36,400 bases of DNA from Paenibacillaceae bacterium ZCTH02-B3 (GTDB lineage: Bacteria > Bacillota > Bacilli > Paenibacillales > Paenibacillaceae). Below the pieces are notes generated by a model that searched no databases, was not told the origin of the DNA, and saw only the letters and a program-made list of their open reading frames with translations. This document shows, piece after piece, positions 22,134-31,242 of the stretch (positions are counted from its first letter, which is position 1; each line of letters begins with the position of its first letter). Made by a program: the position numbers and the translations under genes. The DNA is taken from NCBI GenBank assembly GCA_002159065.1, contig LZRV01000033.1, positions 1 to 36,400 of the forward strand, given 5' to 3'.

Positions 22134-22729
22134 GCCTTGCCTTCCCCCCGAAATCGGATGATGAGTCCCATCGTGAAATCGATGAGAAAGTGGGCGACCA
22201 TGGGGGCCCAGATCGTTCCGGTCTCCTCCATGATCCATCCCAGACCGTAGCTGACAAGAAACACCAGGCCCGTGGGCAGCCAGTGCCTGAGGTACCGGAC
22301 ATGGACGGCCGCAAACAGCACGCTTGTCCAGTAAGGGCCAAAAGCGTACTGGACGGCTCCGCGGAACAACAGTTCCTCGCAAAAAGCCACGAGCGCCGCG
22401 ATCAGCGCGATGTGCCACACGGCCCGCCTGCGGAACAGCCGCTCGTTGACGCCTCCGTCATCCACGGCGTCTTCCCGGATAAAGCGCGCCAGAAGCAGGT
22501 CGGCGGCGAGGACCAGGGCGGCGAATCCGGTCCCCCACAGGGCGAACTCGGCGGTTTCGGGCACCGCCAGCAGGGAAAACACGTTGCGTCCCTGTAAAAT
22601 AATCCATACAATACCGATAATAACGGTGAGGAACTGCGTTGCGTACAGGTTGGCGAGCAGGACCCGATCGCTCACCCGGTCGACGGAAACCGGCCTGAAC
22701 CGCCACCTGCGTCCGTTGAATTTGTTCAT
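22130..22729 (-). CDS. CPBP-family intramembrane metalloprotease (YpbD-like)
   Basis: A 199-residue membrane protein of the CPBP (Abi/CAAX protease-like) family, glutamate-type proteases acting within the membrane. It has about six helices and the catalytic motifs: FCEELLFRGAVQ (Glu118, Glu119, Arg123), SVLFAAVHVRYLRHW (His143), and VAHFLIDF (His180, Asp184). In B. subtilis ypbD, of the same family, lies in this region, which supports orthology. I chose ATG 22729 (MNKFNGRRWRFRP); no good ribosome site is visible, and a GTG nine bases earlier is possible. The gene starts back to back with 22789-23721, sharing a 59-base region. Substrate unknown. Confidence 0.85.
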   Translation of the reverse strand: MNKFNGRRWRFRPVSVDRVSDRVLLANLYATQFLTVIIGIVWIILQGRNVFSLLAVPETAEFALWGTGFAALVLAADLLLARFIREDAVDDGGVNERLFRRRAVWHIALIAALVAFCEELLFRGAVQYAFGPYWTSVLFAAVHVRYLRHWLPTGLVFLVSYGLGWIMEETGTIWAPMVAHFLIDFTMGLIIRFRGEGKA

Positions 22730-22788
22730 GATGCGCACGGTCCGTTCCGTATCAGTTTTGCGAATCCGGAAGAACAAAGGAGTAACCG

Positions 22789-23721
22789 ATGGACAAAGGG
22801 CTGAAAAAATCCGATCTGACGTTTTCGCTCGGCTTTCTGTTCACGCTGGTGGTGGCCGTCGGCGCCTTCTTTTACGGAATGAAAATCGGCGCCGAGCGGA
22901 CGGAAAGGGTGTACGAAGCCGAACGGCAGGCCCGGATGACCGCCGCGGCGGCGGAAACGGCGGGCGAAGCCTACCGCCAGCAGGACCTCGTTTCCTTTTA
23001 TCATACCGTATTTTTGCCCTATCGTGAATTTGCGGGCGAGTGGCTTTCCGTCCGGCACAAGCTGCTCACCGGGGCAACCGGCGACCGGGCCGCCCTCCTG
23101 AGGGAGCTTTCCCGCACGGCCGGCCGCAAATACGACGAAGCGTACATGGCCGCCGTTCCCCCGGTTTCCCCGCTTCTGATCGAAGCCCGGAGCCATTACC
23201 TCAGAAGCCTGCGGAACTTCGCCGACAGCCTCTCGCGTCTCGCTTCGGGGGCGAACGAGGGGAGCGTCGACGAACTGCTGGCGCGGGTGGAAGCCGACGA
23301 TGCGTTCCGGCAGGCCGTACGCAACGCCCAGCAGGGACAGCGCGGCTATTACGCGGCCATGGTGCAGTGGGCCGCCAGCCTTGACCCCAACATCCCCGGG
23401 GATTACACTCCGCCGGACCCTCTGGGATTCGACGAATGGAACCGCCTGCCGCTGCTGGTCAAATTCAGCGTGGCCGCGGACTATCTGTCCGGACGGGAAG
23501 CCGTGGACGAATTCCTCCCGCAGGATCTCGCCGCCAAGACGGACAATCTGATCCGTTCCGGGCAGGCGTCCAGGCTGAACCTGTCTTCTTTCGCGGAGGC
23601 CGCGGATCTCCTGATCGGCACGGAAGCGGTCCGCTCCGGCGACTATCTGCAGCTCGGGCCGCAGCTTTACAGCGCGAAGGAGATTCTGCCGCAGCTGCCG
23701 TTTTTCAGCTCCGGCGGCTGA
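22789..23721 (+). CDS. Membrane-anchored protein of unknown function
   Basis: A 310-residue protein I do not recognise. It has an N-terminal signal anchor (LTFSLGFLFTLVVAVGAFFYG, about residues 10-30), followed by a largely helical outside domain with a coiled-coil-like start (ERVYEAERQARMTAAAAETAGEA in pattern) and later aromatic-rich repeats (YYAAMVQWAASL). No cysteines or catalytic triads stand out. The ATG at 22789 has AAAGGAG seven bases upstream. It is divergent from the CPBP gene and lies before the ppa promoter. Codon use resembles the neighbours, so there is no sign of recent transfer. The description as an anchored extracytoplasmic protein is inference. Confidence 0.75.
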   Translation: MDKGLKKSDLTFSLGFLFTLVVAVGAFFYGMKIGAERTERVYEAERQARMTAAAAETAGEAYRQQDLVSFYHTVFLPYREFAGEWLSVRHKLLTGATGDRAALLRELSRTAGRKYDEAYMAAVPPVSPLLIEARSHYLRSLRNFADSLSRLASGANEGSVDELLARVEADDAFRQAVRNAQQGQRGYYAAMVQWAASLDPNIPGDYTPPDPLGFDEWNRLPLLVKFSVAADYLSGREAVDEFLPQDLAAKTDNLIRSGQASRLNLSSFAEAADLLIGTEAVRSGDYLQLGPQLYSAKEILPQLPFFSSGG

Positions 23722-23764
23722 CGGGCCCGGGCCGGACACGGCCGCTCCTGTCACCGGTTTGTCA

Positions 23765-23792
23765 TTGCAATGGAACGCCTCCTTGCTATAAA
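23765..23792 (+). promoter_or_regulatory. Probable sigma-A promoter of ppa-serA
   Basis: TTGCAA at 23765-23770, a 16-base spacer, and TATAAA at 23787-23792, about 42 bases before the pyrophosphatase ATG in an AT-rich patch. Four of six and five of six matches to consensus. Confidence 0.6.
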
Positions 23793-23834
23793 ATAGGAAA
23801 AGTTATTGGAACCTGAAGCGAGGAGGCTTGTTGC

Positions 23835-24341
23835 ATGGCGAACCTGGTGGTCGAAGCTTTGATCGAAATTCCCGCGGGAAGCCAAAACAAATACGAGTAC
23901 GACAAGGAGAAAAAGCGGTTCGTCCTCGACCGCGTGCTCTACTCTCCCATGCACTACCCGACGGAATACGGGTATCTGGAGGGAACGCTGGCGGAAGACG
24001 GCGATCCGCTTGATATTTTGGTGCTGACCACATTCCCGACGTTCCCGGGCTGCGTGATCGAGACGCGGGTGATCGGCGCGCTGATCATGTCCGACGAGAA
24101 GGGCCAGGACGAGAAGCTCCTGGGCGTGCCGGTAAACGACCCGCGCTGGAACCACGTGAATTCCCTGGACGACGTGTCGCCGCACATCCTGAAGGAGATC
24201 GCGCATTTCTTCGAAAGGTACAAGGATCTCGAAAACAAGAAAACGGTCATCGAAGGCTGGAAAGACGCCGAATTCGCCAAACGGCTGTACGAAGAGTGCG
24301 CGCGGCGTTACCAGGGCGCCACGAGCGCTCCGACGGCGTAA
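23835..24341 (+). CDS. ppa: Inorganic pyrophosphatase, family I
   Basis: Soluble magnesium-dependent enzyme that splits pyrophosphate released in biosynthesis. The 168-residue protein has the family I pattern: EIPAGSQNKYEYDK, YPTEYGYLEGTLAEDGDPLDILVL with the metal-binding aspartates, and MSDEKGQDEKLLGV with the third aspartate set and lysine. IAHFFERYKDLE and the closing VIEGW also match. B. subtilis uses the unrelated family II enzyme, so this is a lineage difference. The ATG at 23835 has GAGGAGG eight bases upstream. It is followed by serA after 21 bases, presumably in one transcript. Confidence 0.97.
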   Translation: MANLVVEALIEIPAGSQNKYEYDKEKKRFVLDRVLYSPMHYPTEYGYLEGTLAEDGDPLDILVLTTFPTFPGCVIETRVIGALIMSDEKGQDEKLLGVPVNDPRWNHVNSLDDVSPHILKEIAHFFERYKDLENKKTVIEGWKDAEFAKRLYEECARRYQGATSAPTA

Positions 24342-24362
24342 GCCGGTGCGGGAGGATGCCAA

Positions 24363-25955
24363 ATGTTCAAAGTGCTCATCTCGGATCCCATCAGCGACCA
24401 GGGCATCGCCTTGCTGGCCGAAGCGCCGGACGTGGAGATCGACAAAAAAACGGGGCTGAGTGAAGACGAGCTTGCCGCCGTCATCGGGAACTACGACGCG
24501 CTGCTCGTCCGCAGCCAGACGAAGGTGACGGCGCGGATTCTGGAAGCGGCACCGCGCCTCAAGGTGATCGGCCGCGCCGGCGTCGGCGTCGACAACATCG
24601 ACCTGGAAGCGGCCACGCGCCGCGGCGTCGTCGTCATCAACGCTCCCGACGGCAACACCATCACCACCTGCGAGCACGCCTTCGCCATGATGATGGCCCT
24701 GGCCCGCCACATTCCGCAGGCCTACGCCAAGACGATTCGCGGAGAATGGGACCGCAAGTCGTTCCTGGGCGTCGAGCTGCGCAACAAGGTGCTCGGCGTC
24801 ATCGGCATGGGCCGCATCGGCAGCGAGGTGGCCATCCGCGCAAAGGCGTTCGGCATGATCGTGCTCGGCTACGACCCGTTCCTGACGGAAGAGCGGGCCG
24901 AGAAGCTGGGCGTGCGTCCCGCCTCCTTTGAAGAAATCATCCGGACGGCGGATTTCATCACGGTCCACACGCCGCTGACGCCGGAAACCCGCGGCATGAT
25001 CGGCCGCGAGCAGTTCGCGATGATGAAGAGGGGCGTGCGCATCATCAACTGCGCCCGGGGAGGCATCGTCGACGAGGCGGCGGTGGTGGAAGCCATCGAC
25101 GCCGGCATCGTCGCCGGCGCCGCCTTCGACGTGTTCGAGCAGGAACCGCCGCCTCCGGACCATCCGTTCCTGCGTCATCCGAAAATCATCGTGACGCCCC
25201 ACCTCGGCGCGTCCACGGTGGAAGCGCAGGAAAACGTGGCGGTGGACGTGTCCGAGCAGATCCTGCACGTCCTGCGCGGCGAACCGTTCAAGAACGCGGT
25301 CAACATGCCATATGTGCCGCCCGAAGTGATGGCGAAGCTGGGACCCTTCTTCGACCTTGGCCGCAAGCTGGGCAGCCTGGCCGTGCAGAGCGTGGACGGT
25401 CCGATCAAGGAAATCGTCATCAGCTACGCCGGGGAACTGGCCGACATCGACACCCAGCCGCTCAACCGCCAGATCGTGGCGGGCGTGCTGGCCCATCACC
25501 TCGGTTCCGACCAGGTGAACGCCGTCAACGCCTTCCATCTGGCCAAGAACCGGGGCATCAACATCATCGTCGCCAAGAGCCGCGAGTCCAAGGGCTTCAC
25601 CAATCTGGTGTCGGTCACACTCCGCACCACCAGGGAGGAGCGGCTGGTGGCCGGGACGACCCTCAACGGCTTCGGGCCGCGCATCACCCAGATCGACAAG
25701 TTCCCGATCGACGTGGAACCGCAGGGTCACCTTCTGCTTGTCTCCCACCATGACAAGCCCGGCATCATCGGCAAGGTGGGCACGCTGCTCGGCAACAACG
25801 GCATCAACATCGCCACGATGAAAGTCGGCCGCGCCCTGGCCGGCGGCGAAGCGATCATGGTCCTGACCGTGGACAAGGACGTGCCAAAGGATGTGGTGGC
25901 CAGCATCGCCGCCCTGCCCGAGCTGAACAGCGCCAGGGAAATTCGCCTGGTCTGA
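24363..25955 (+). CDS. serA: D-3-phosphoglycerate dehydrogenase
   Basis: First enzyme of serine synthesis, oxidising 3-phosphoglycerate with NAD. The 530-residue protein is the long form: substrate domain, NAD-binding domain with [15 protein letters not shown], catalytic RGGIVDE arginine and PHLGAST histidine, then the ASB domain and a C-terminal ACT domain (about 455-530, [18 protein letters not shown]), which usually binds serine for feedback inhibition. The ATG at 24363 has GGGAGG about eight bases upstream. It shares a transcript with ppa, and ends in a strong terminator that overlaps the end of the convergent resE. Length matches the B. subtilis protein (about 525). Confidence 0.97.
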   Translation: MFKVLISDPISDQGIALLAEAPDVEIDKKTGLSEDELAAVIGNYDALLVRSQTKVTARILEAAPRLKVIGRAGVGVDNIDLEAATRRGVVVINAPDGNTITTCEHAFAMMMALARHIPQAYAKTIRGEWDRKSFLGVELRNKVLGVIGMGRIGSEVAIRAKAFGMIVLGYDPFLTEERAEKLGVRPASFEEIIRTADFITVHTPLTPETRGMIGREQFAMMKRGVRIINCARGGIVDEAAVVEAIDAGIVAGAAFDVFEQEPPPPDHPFLRHPKIIVTPHLGASTVEAQENVAVDVSEQILHVLRGEPFKNAVNMPYVPPEVMAKLGPFFDLGRKLGSLAVQSVDGPIKEIVISYAGELADIDTQPLNRQIVAGVLAHHLGSDQVNAVNAFHLAKNRGINIIVAKSRESKGFTNLVSVTLRTTREERLVAGTTLNGFGPRITQIDKFPIDVEPQGHLLLVSHHDKPGIIGKVGTLLGNNGINIATMKVGRALAGGEAIMVLTVDKDVPKDVVASIAALPELNSAREIRLV

Positions 25956-26026
25956 GTTGTCTCCCCGTTGGGCCCCGCCGGCGAAACGTTTCCGATCGTT
26001 TTGCGGAATGGTCCCCGAAAAGGCAT

Positions 26027-26076
26027 GGGCGCCGTCCGCCTCCTGCCCCTCAGGAAGCGGATGGGCGCCCTTTTTT
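26027..26076 (+). terminator. Intrinsic terminator of serA overlapping resE 3' end
   Basis: GGGCGCC/GGCGCCC, TCCGC/GCGGA and CCTG/CAGG stack into one long stem at 26027-26070, with a CCCCT loop, followed by six T. The second half of the stem is the end of the convergent resE coding sequence, including its stop (26050-26052). Confidence 0.88.
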
Positions 26077-27501
26077 GCGGCCGGCCGGCAGGCGGACGGT
26101 GAAGGTGGTTCCCTGTCCGACTTTGCTGCGCACGCCGATTTCCCCGCCGTGGGCTTCCACCAGATGCCGGACGATGGCCAGTCCGAGTCCGGTGCCGCCG
26201 TCCCGCTCGCGTTTGCGGGATTTGTCCGCCTTGTAGAACCGTTCGAAAATGTAAGGAAGGTCTTCTTCCGGAATGCCGGAACCCTCGTCCGCCACTTCCA
26301 GCTCCACCGCTTCTCCCCGGTGCATCGCCGTCTTCCGGGCGGCCAGCCGGATCGCCTTGCCGGCGGGCGTGTGGCGGAAGGCGTTGCTCAAGAGGTTCGC
26401 CAGCACCTGTTCCAGCCGTCCGTCGTCCGCCTGCTCCAGCACCAGGTCTTCTTCCGGCACCGCGCATTCCAACCGGATGCCCCGCTCTTTGGCCATCGCC
26501 GCGTACTTCCGATGGACCCGCACGAGCAGCTCGCCGACGTTCACCCGCCGGAAAATGAGTTCCACGTGGCCGGCTTCCATTTTCGCCAGATCGAGCAGAT
26601 CCTGCACCAGCCGACTCATGCGCATCGATTCCTCGTGGATGACCCGGGCCAACTCCTTGCGCTCTTCCGGCGTGGCGGCAATGTCGTCCAGGAGCGCTTC
26701 GCTGTAGCCCTGCAGCATCGACAGCGGCGTGCGCAGTTCATGGGACACGTTGGCGACGAAATCCCGCCGCATCTTTTCCGTGCGGAATTCCTCCGTGACG
26801 TTGCGGAACACCGCCACCGCGCCGCGCACGCCGTCTTCTCCGGCAAGGGGGGTCATCACCACCGACCAGACTTCGTTTTTCACGTTCAGCTTGGCGGTGA
26901 GTTCGCGCTTTTCCCGGATGACGGTCCGGAACGGTTCGCGCAGGGGGCCGGGGACTTTCCGGCATTCGATGGAGGATTCCCCTTCTTCCTCTTCCTCCCA
27001 CATCACCGCGTTCCAGGCTTCCAGAAGATTCTCGCCCTTCGGATTGGTCATGATGACATTTCCGCCGGCGTCGAAGGTGATGACCGCGTCAGACATGCTG
27101 CGCAGCACGCCGCTCAGGTGGTCCCGTTCGTGCTGCAGGTCGCGGATGAGCTTGTCCAGCTCCGCCGCCATCATGTTCAGCGCGCCGGACAGTTCCCCGA
27201 TCTCGTCCGACGACCGGTAGGTCAGCCGCACGGAATACTCGCCCCGCGCGATCCGGTTGGCCGCCTGGATCATTTCCCTAAGCGGCTGCGTGATCTTGGT
27301 GACCAGAAAGAAGGCGAAAAAGGTGGTGAGGAGAAAACCGACGGCGCCGGTGAACATGAACATGCGCTCGATCTTGACCGGGTCGGCAAAGGTCAGGTCG
27401 ATGTACAGCAGCAGGAAGAACCCCACCGTGCAGATGACGATGCCGACCAGGCCGATGATCGTCAGCCACAGCTTTCCGACAACGGTTTTCCAGATGGCCA
27501 T
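26050..27501 (-). CDS. resE: ResE-like sensor histidine kinase lacking an extracytoplasmic domain
   Basis: Sensor kinase partner of ResD, which in B. subtilis controls respiration genes under low oxygen and nitric oxide. The 483-residue protein has two membrane helices at about 11-34 and 48-68 with only about 13 residues between, HAMP (69-122), PAS (128-235), HisKA with phospho-acceptor His254 in [10 protein letters not shown], and HATPase with [18 protein letters not shown] and [10 protein letters not shown]. subtilis ResE is about 590 residues and has an outside domain of over 100 residues, which is missing here. Sensing would then depend on the membrane part or the PAS domain. The ATG at 27501 follows the resD stop by three bases; GAGGTG lies about 13 bases upstream. 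Confidence 0.88.
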   Translation of the reverse strand: MAIWKTVVGKLWLTIIGLVGIVICTVGFFLLLYIDLTFADPVKIERMFMFTGAVGFLLTTFFAFFLVTKITQPLREMIQAANRIARGEYSVRLTYRSSDEIGELSGALNMMAAELDKLIRDLQHERDHLSGVLRSMSDAVITFDAGGNVIMTNPKGENLLEAWNAVMWEEEEEGESSIECRKVPGPLREPFRTVIREKRELTAKLNVKNEVWSVVMTPLAGEDGVRGAVAVFRNVTEEFRTEKMRRDFVANVSHELRTPLSMLQGYSEALLDDIAATPEERKELARVIHEESMRMSRLVQDLLDLAKMEAGHVELIFRRVNVGELLVRVHRKYAAMAKERGIRLECAVPEEDLVLEQADDGRLEQVLANLLSNAFRHTPAGKAIRLAARKTAMHRGEAVELEVADEGSGIPEEDLPYIFERFYKADKSRKRERDGGTGLGLAIVRHLVEAHGGEIGVRSKVGQGTTFTVRLPAGRKKGRPSAS

Positions 27502-27504
27502 CGG

Positions 27505-28218
27505 TTATTTCGGCACCTCGAGCTTGTACCCGACGCCCCACACGGTGGTGATCATGGCCGCCGCCTCCGGAGACGCGCGGCTCAGCTTTTCGCGCAGGCG
27601 CTTCACGTGGGTGTCCACCGTGCGCAGGTCGCCGAAGAAGTCATAATGCCAGACATCCTTGAGCAGTTCCTCGCGGGAAAACACCTTGTCCGGCGAACTG
27701 GCCAGATAATGGAGCAGCTCGTATTCCTTGGGCGTCAGATACACTTCCTGGCCGCCCGCCGTCACCCGCCGCGCCTCGTGCTCGATGGTCAGGTGCGGGA
27801 ATTTGATGACGCTGGACGCCGCGTCCCGCGTCCAGTAGGCGCTGCCCGCGGACCGCCGCAGGATCGCCTTGATGCGGTACATCACCTCGCGCGGGCTGAA
27901 GGGCTTGACCACGTAATCGTCGGCGCCCACCTCGAACCCGTGCACGCGGTTGACCTCTTCCCCCTTGGCGGTCAGCATCAGCACCGGAGTGGCCTTTTTC
28001 TGGCGCAGCCGCGAGCACACTTCCGTACCGTCCATGCCCGGCAGCATCAAGTCCAGAACGATGAGATCGTAATTTTGGTCCAACGCCATGCGCAGGGCCG
28101 TTTCCCCGTCTTCCGCCTCCTCGACCTCGTAGCCTTCCTTTTCAAGGTACATGCGCAGCAGCCGGCGTATCCGTTCCTCGTCGTCCACCACCAGAATCTT
28201 TTTGGCGTTCTCGCTCAC
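27505..28218 (-). CDS. resD: Response regulator ResD
   Basis: OmpR-type response regulator of 237 residues. The receiver domain has acidic residues in VVDDEERIRRLL, phospho-acceptor Asp in VLDLMLPGMDG (near residue 57), Thr in LMLTAKGEE and Lys in VVKPFSPRE. The C-terminal winged helix has LTPKEYELLHYLAS and TVDTHVKRLREKL, the DNA-recognition helix. Phosphorylated ResD activates aerobic/anaerobic respiration genes, including the res operon. The start is GTG at 28218 with AAGGAG ten bases upstream. A GC-rich hairpin (28262-28282) separates it from resC, and in B. subtilis resDE also has an internal promoter in this position. Confidence 0.95.
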   Translation of the reverse strand: MSENAKKILVVDDEERIRRLLRMYLEKEGYEVEEAEDGETALRMALDQNYDLIVLDLMLPGMDGTEVCSRLRQKKATPVLMLTAKGEEVNRVHGFEVGADDYVVKPFSPREVMYRIKAILRRSAGSAYWTRDAASSVIKFPHLTIEHEARRVTAGGQEVYLTPKEYELLHYLASSPDKVFSREELLKDVWHYDFFGDLRTVDTHVKRLREKLSRASPEAAAMITTVWGVGYKLEVPK

Positions 28219-28261
28219 CCTTCAGCAGCTCCTTTCCGCATATGATTCCAAACCGCACGCG

Positions 28262-28282
28262 GGCACGCCCTCCGGGCGCGCC
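28262..28282 (-). other. Hairpin between resC and resD
   Basis: The minus-strand RNA pairs GGCGCGCCC with GGGCGTGCC (nine pairs, one wobble) around GGA, starting three bases after the resC stop. There is no T-run. It may slow decay of resABC mRNA or lower expression of the distal resDE part. Confidence 0.55.
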
Positions 28283-28285
28283 GCT

Positions 28286-29551
28286 TCAGGATACTCCCGC
28301 GTAGGAATGCAGGCCTGCAATCAGGAGATTGACGCCGATCAGCGTGAACATGACGATCAAAAAGCCGATGACCGCGAGCCAGGCGGAACGGATGCCGTGC
28401 CAGCCGCGCGACAGGCGGAGATGCAGATAGGCGCTGTAGAAAAGCCAGGTGATGAGCGCCCACACTTCCTTCGGATCCCAGCCCCAGAAACGCGACCAGG
28501 CGATCTGCGCCCAGATCATAGCGAAGACGAGGGCGCCCAAGGTAAACAGCGGAAACCCGATGGCGATGGCGCGGTAGCTGATCTCGTCCAGGTCGTCCGG
28601 ATCGATGCCGTCCAGGGCGGGCTGGATCGCCCTGGCCAGGGGCTTGCGGATGATCAGCCGCAGCAGGCCGTACAGCAAAAGCCCGACGATGACCGACCAG
28701 ACGACGGTGTTCCATTTTCGTCCGGCGTTGACCCCGTTCATCCACGACGGCGTCTCGAAAAGCGGCTCCGTCATGCCGAGGAACGGGTCCATGGAGACGG
28801 TCTCGCTGTTGTACGGTTTGAAAATCGGCGGCAGGCCGTATTCCACCGTGCTTTCCTGTTCGATCACGTTGCCCCGCGCGTCCACGGTGACCGTTTCCTG
28901 GCGGAATTCGGCGTGGTACCCGGCGGCGCGGAAGCCGAATACGGCGACGAGGAACCCGATGACGATGACGATGACCACCAGGGTGAATTCGGCCCAGAAA
29001 CGGGCGCGGCGGCCGGCCTTGTCCGTGCGGCTGAAGTCGGTGACCCGCAGGATCAGGATCAGGGCCGCGGTAAAGCCCACGGCGAAAAACGCCTCTCCGA
29101 GCACCGCCGTGGTCACGTGCAGCCGGAGCCAGATCGAGTTCAAGGCCGGCACGAGAGGCTGCACTTCCGACGGAAACACCGAAGCGTAGGCGACGATGAT
29201 GATGGTCAGCGGAAGGGCGAATGCGCCCAGCAGGGGATGCCTGTACGCGAACCGGATGACAAAAAACGCCAGCATCATGGCGATGCCCAGCGCCATCAGG
29301 AATTCATAAAGGTTGCTGACCGGGATGTGCCCCGCGCCCGCCCAGCGGGCGAAAAAGTAAACGAGATGCGCCGCCCATCCGGCGGCGGCGAGCCACAGGC
29401 CGATATTGCCCCATCTCCTGCGGTGCGCTTCCGGTTCCCGGTTGGCGAAACGGCTGCCTCCCACGGCCACCGCGTAAGCGATGAACGAAAAGCAGTAAAG
29501 GAAAAACGCGACAATCACCGCATTGCTGCTGATCTGAAGCCAATCGGTCAA
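28286..29551 (-). CDS. resC: Cytochrome c biogenesis protein ResC (CcsA-type haem handling)
   Basis: Polytopic membrane protein of the System II cytochrome c maturation complex; with ResB it carries haem to the outside and attaches it to apocytochromes. The 421-residue protein has about eight or more membrane helices, the family tryptophan-rich motif in AWSRFWGWDPKEVWALITW, and conserved histidines (e.g. RLHVTTAVLG, SAYLHLRLSRGWHG) suited to bind haem. A large outside loop lies near 215-280. The start is TTG at 29551, overlapping the resB stop by four bases (TTGA), with AGGAGGAAGGA upstream. Confidence 0.93.
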   Translation of the reverse strand: MTDWLQISSNAVIVAFFLYCFSFIAYAVAVGGSRFANREPEAHRRRWGNIGLWLAAAGWAAHLVYFFARWAGAGHIPVSNLYEFLMALGIAMMLAFFVIRFAYRHPLLGAFALPLTIIIVAYASVFPSEVQPLVPALNSIWLRLHVTTAVLGEAFFAVGFTAALILILRVTDFSRTDKAGRRARFWAEFTLVVIVIVIGFLVAVFGFRAAGYHAEFRQETVTVDARGNVIEQESTVEYGLPPIFKPYNSETVSMDPFLGMTEPLFETPSWMNGVNAGRKWNTVVWSVIVGLLLYGLLRLIIRKPLARAIQPALDGIDPDDLDEISYRAIAIGFPLFTLGALVFAMIWAQIAWSRFWGWDPKEVWALITWLFYSAYLHLRLSRGWHGIRSAWLAVIGFLIVMFTLIGVNLLIAGLHSYAGVS

Positions 29552-31212
29552 GATTCCTTCCTCCTGTTGTCCAGCATCTTCGCGTCGACTTCGATGCCCG
29601 CTTTCGCCAGGGCCGCCGCCACCTCCGCGCGCAGGCCGAAGCGGTTTTTGTTCGTGTGGGCTCCCAGCGACAGGACGCCGTCGTCAATGCGCAGCCAGAT
29701 GCGCCGGTGGTTCCAGTAGATGCCCATGACGAGGCCGATCATGGTGATGGCGGCGCCGGTCCACACGTAGGGCATTCCCCGATCCACGCGGACGTTCAGG
29801 TAGCTCGTGTAGGTGGAAAATTCGACGTCTTCCATCGACATCACGCGAATGTCGAACATCTCCGCGGCCGCGCCGTTGATCCGGTCCTGGCCGAACCGCT
29901 GCCGGTCCGCCTCGCGCGGAAAATACAGATAGGGAACCCCTTCCTCCGGGAGGCCGGGTCCCTTGATGACGAACACGAATGCCGGCGCGTTGGGCTCCCG
30001 CGACAGCGTCACGGGCTCCCCGTTCTCGTCCAGCCCGAATTCGGGAAAACTGTCCCTGAGTTCCAGCGTAAAAGGACCGACCGAATAAGTCAACGGCGGG
30101 TGGCGCATCGGCAGTTCGAAGGGACCGTAGGACTGTCCGGTGCGCTTGTCGACCAGCGTCGGGCGTACGGAAATCAGGCGCGGCGCTTCGGCAAAATCGT
30201 ACTGATAGAGCCTGAGTCCCCTGTAAGACAGCGGGCTGTTGACCCGGATGTCGTGGGCGGCCACCTCTTTGAGTTCCGGCTCGCGGGTGGCGTCGTCGCA
30301 GTAGGCGACGCATTCGTACAGGACCGCCTTCGTGGTGAACTGCTTGACCCGCAGCTGTCCCTTGAGGTGTTCCGGAAGTTCGTCGTCGCTGTAAAAGTCG
30401 ATGCGGAAACCCAGGCTTTTGACGAAATAGCCAGTCCGCGGAATCTGCTCGATTTCCCCGTCGTCCAGCCCCACGTACTCGTCCATGTACCAGCCGGGAA
30501 TGACGCCTCTCATGAGGACGGCCAGCAGAAAGACGATCAGGCCGATGTGGATCACGTAGGGACCCCACCGGCTGAAACGGTTTTTCTCCGCCAGCAGGGC
30601 GTTGCCGTCCGTCCGCACTTTGTACCTTTTGCGGCTCAGGATTTCGGCGAATCTCGCCGTCCATGCTTCGGCGTCTCCCTGAATCGGGCCGACGTACACC
30701 ACCTGCTGCCGGGTGATGAACTGCAGGTGCTTGCGCACCTGTTGGCGGGTGAGCGCCCGGTAAAGGGGCAGCACCCGGTCCAGGCTGCAGATGACCAGCG
30801 AGGCGCCGATCATGACCATCAGGGTGATGAACCACCACGATTCGAACGTCCGGCTGAGCCCGAGCGCGTGATAGACGGCTCCGATCGTTCCGTAATTTTC
30901 CCTGTAATAGGCGGCCGGGTCGGTCAGGTTCACAAAGGCGCTTTCCTGAGGGAAAACCGTGCCGAGCGCCGCCGCCGCCAAAGTGATGACGATCAGCCAG
31001 ACGGCGACCCTCACCGAGGAGAAGAAATTCCAGACCCGGTCGACCGGATTGGGATGCGGTTTCTGCGAGCGGCGCGCCATGCCGTCATAGCGCATTTCCA
31101 GCACGGAATCCGACGCGGCCAGTTCCTCGTCGAGAGGCTTGCCGCACGCCTCGCACAGCACGGTGCCCACCGGATTCTGATGCCCGCACTCGCATTTGGT
31201 GTTCCGGATCAA
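29548..31212 (-). CDS. resB: Cytochrome c biogenesis protein ResB with N-terminal zinc ribbon
   Basis: Second membrane subunit of the System II complex, about 554 residues, with membrane segments near 70-90, 128-150, 225-245 and close to the C-terminus, and a large outside domain between the last two. The N-terminus is unusual: CECG and CEAC form a C-X-C ... C-X2-C zinc-ribbon pattern (Cys 7, 9, 20 and 23), placed in the cytoplasm. I prefer TTG at 31212 (reading MIRNTKCEC) because AAGGGGG lies six bases upstream; the ATG at 31218 directly abuts that site. It lies between resA and resC, and its stop overlaps resC. Confidence 0.92.
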   Translation of the reverse strand: MIRNTKCECGHQNPVGTVLCEACGKPLDEELAASDSVLEMRYDGMARRSQKPHPNPVDRVWNFFSSVRVAVWLIVITLAAAALGTVFPQESAFVNLTDPAAYYRENYGTIGAVYHALGLSRTFESWWFITLMVMIGASLVICSLDRVLPLYRALTRQQVRKHLQFITRQQVVYVGPIQGDAEAWTARFAEILSRKRYKVRTDGNALLAEKNRFSRWGPYVIHIGLIVFLLAVLMRGVIPGWYMDEYVGLDDGEIEQIPRTGYFVKSLGFRIDFYSDDELPEHLKGQLRVKQFTTKAVLYECVAYCDDATREPELKEVAAHDIRVNSPLSYRGLRLYQYDFAEAPRLISVRPTLVDKRTGQSYGPFELPMRHPPLTYSVGPFTLELRDSFPEFGLDENGEPVTLSREPNAPAFVFVIKGPGLPEEGVPYLYFPREADRQRFGQDRINGAAAEMFDIRVMSMEDVEFSTYTSYLNVRVDRGMPYVWTGAAITMIGLVMGIYWNHRRIWLRIDDGVLSLGAHTNKNRFGLRAEVAAALAKAGIEVDAKMLDNRRKES

Positions 31213-31242
31213 CGCCATCCCCCTTGTCCGCGCGCCCCGGCA

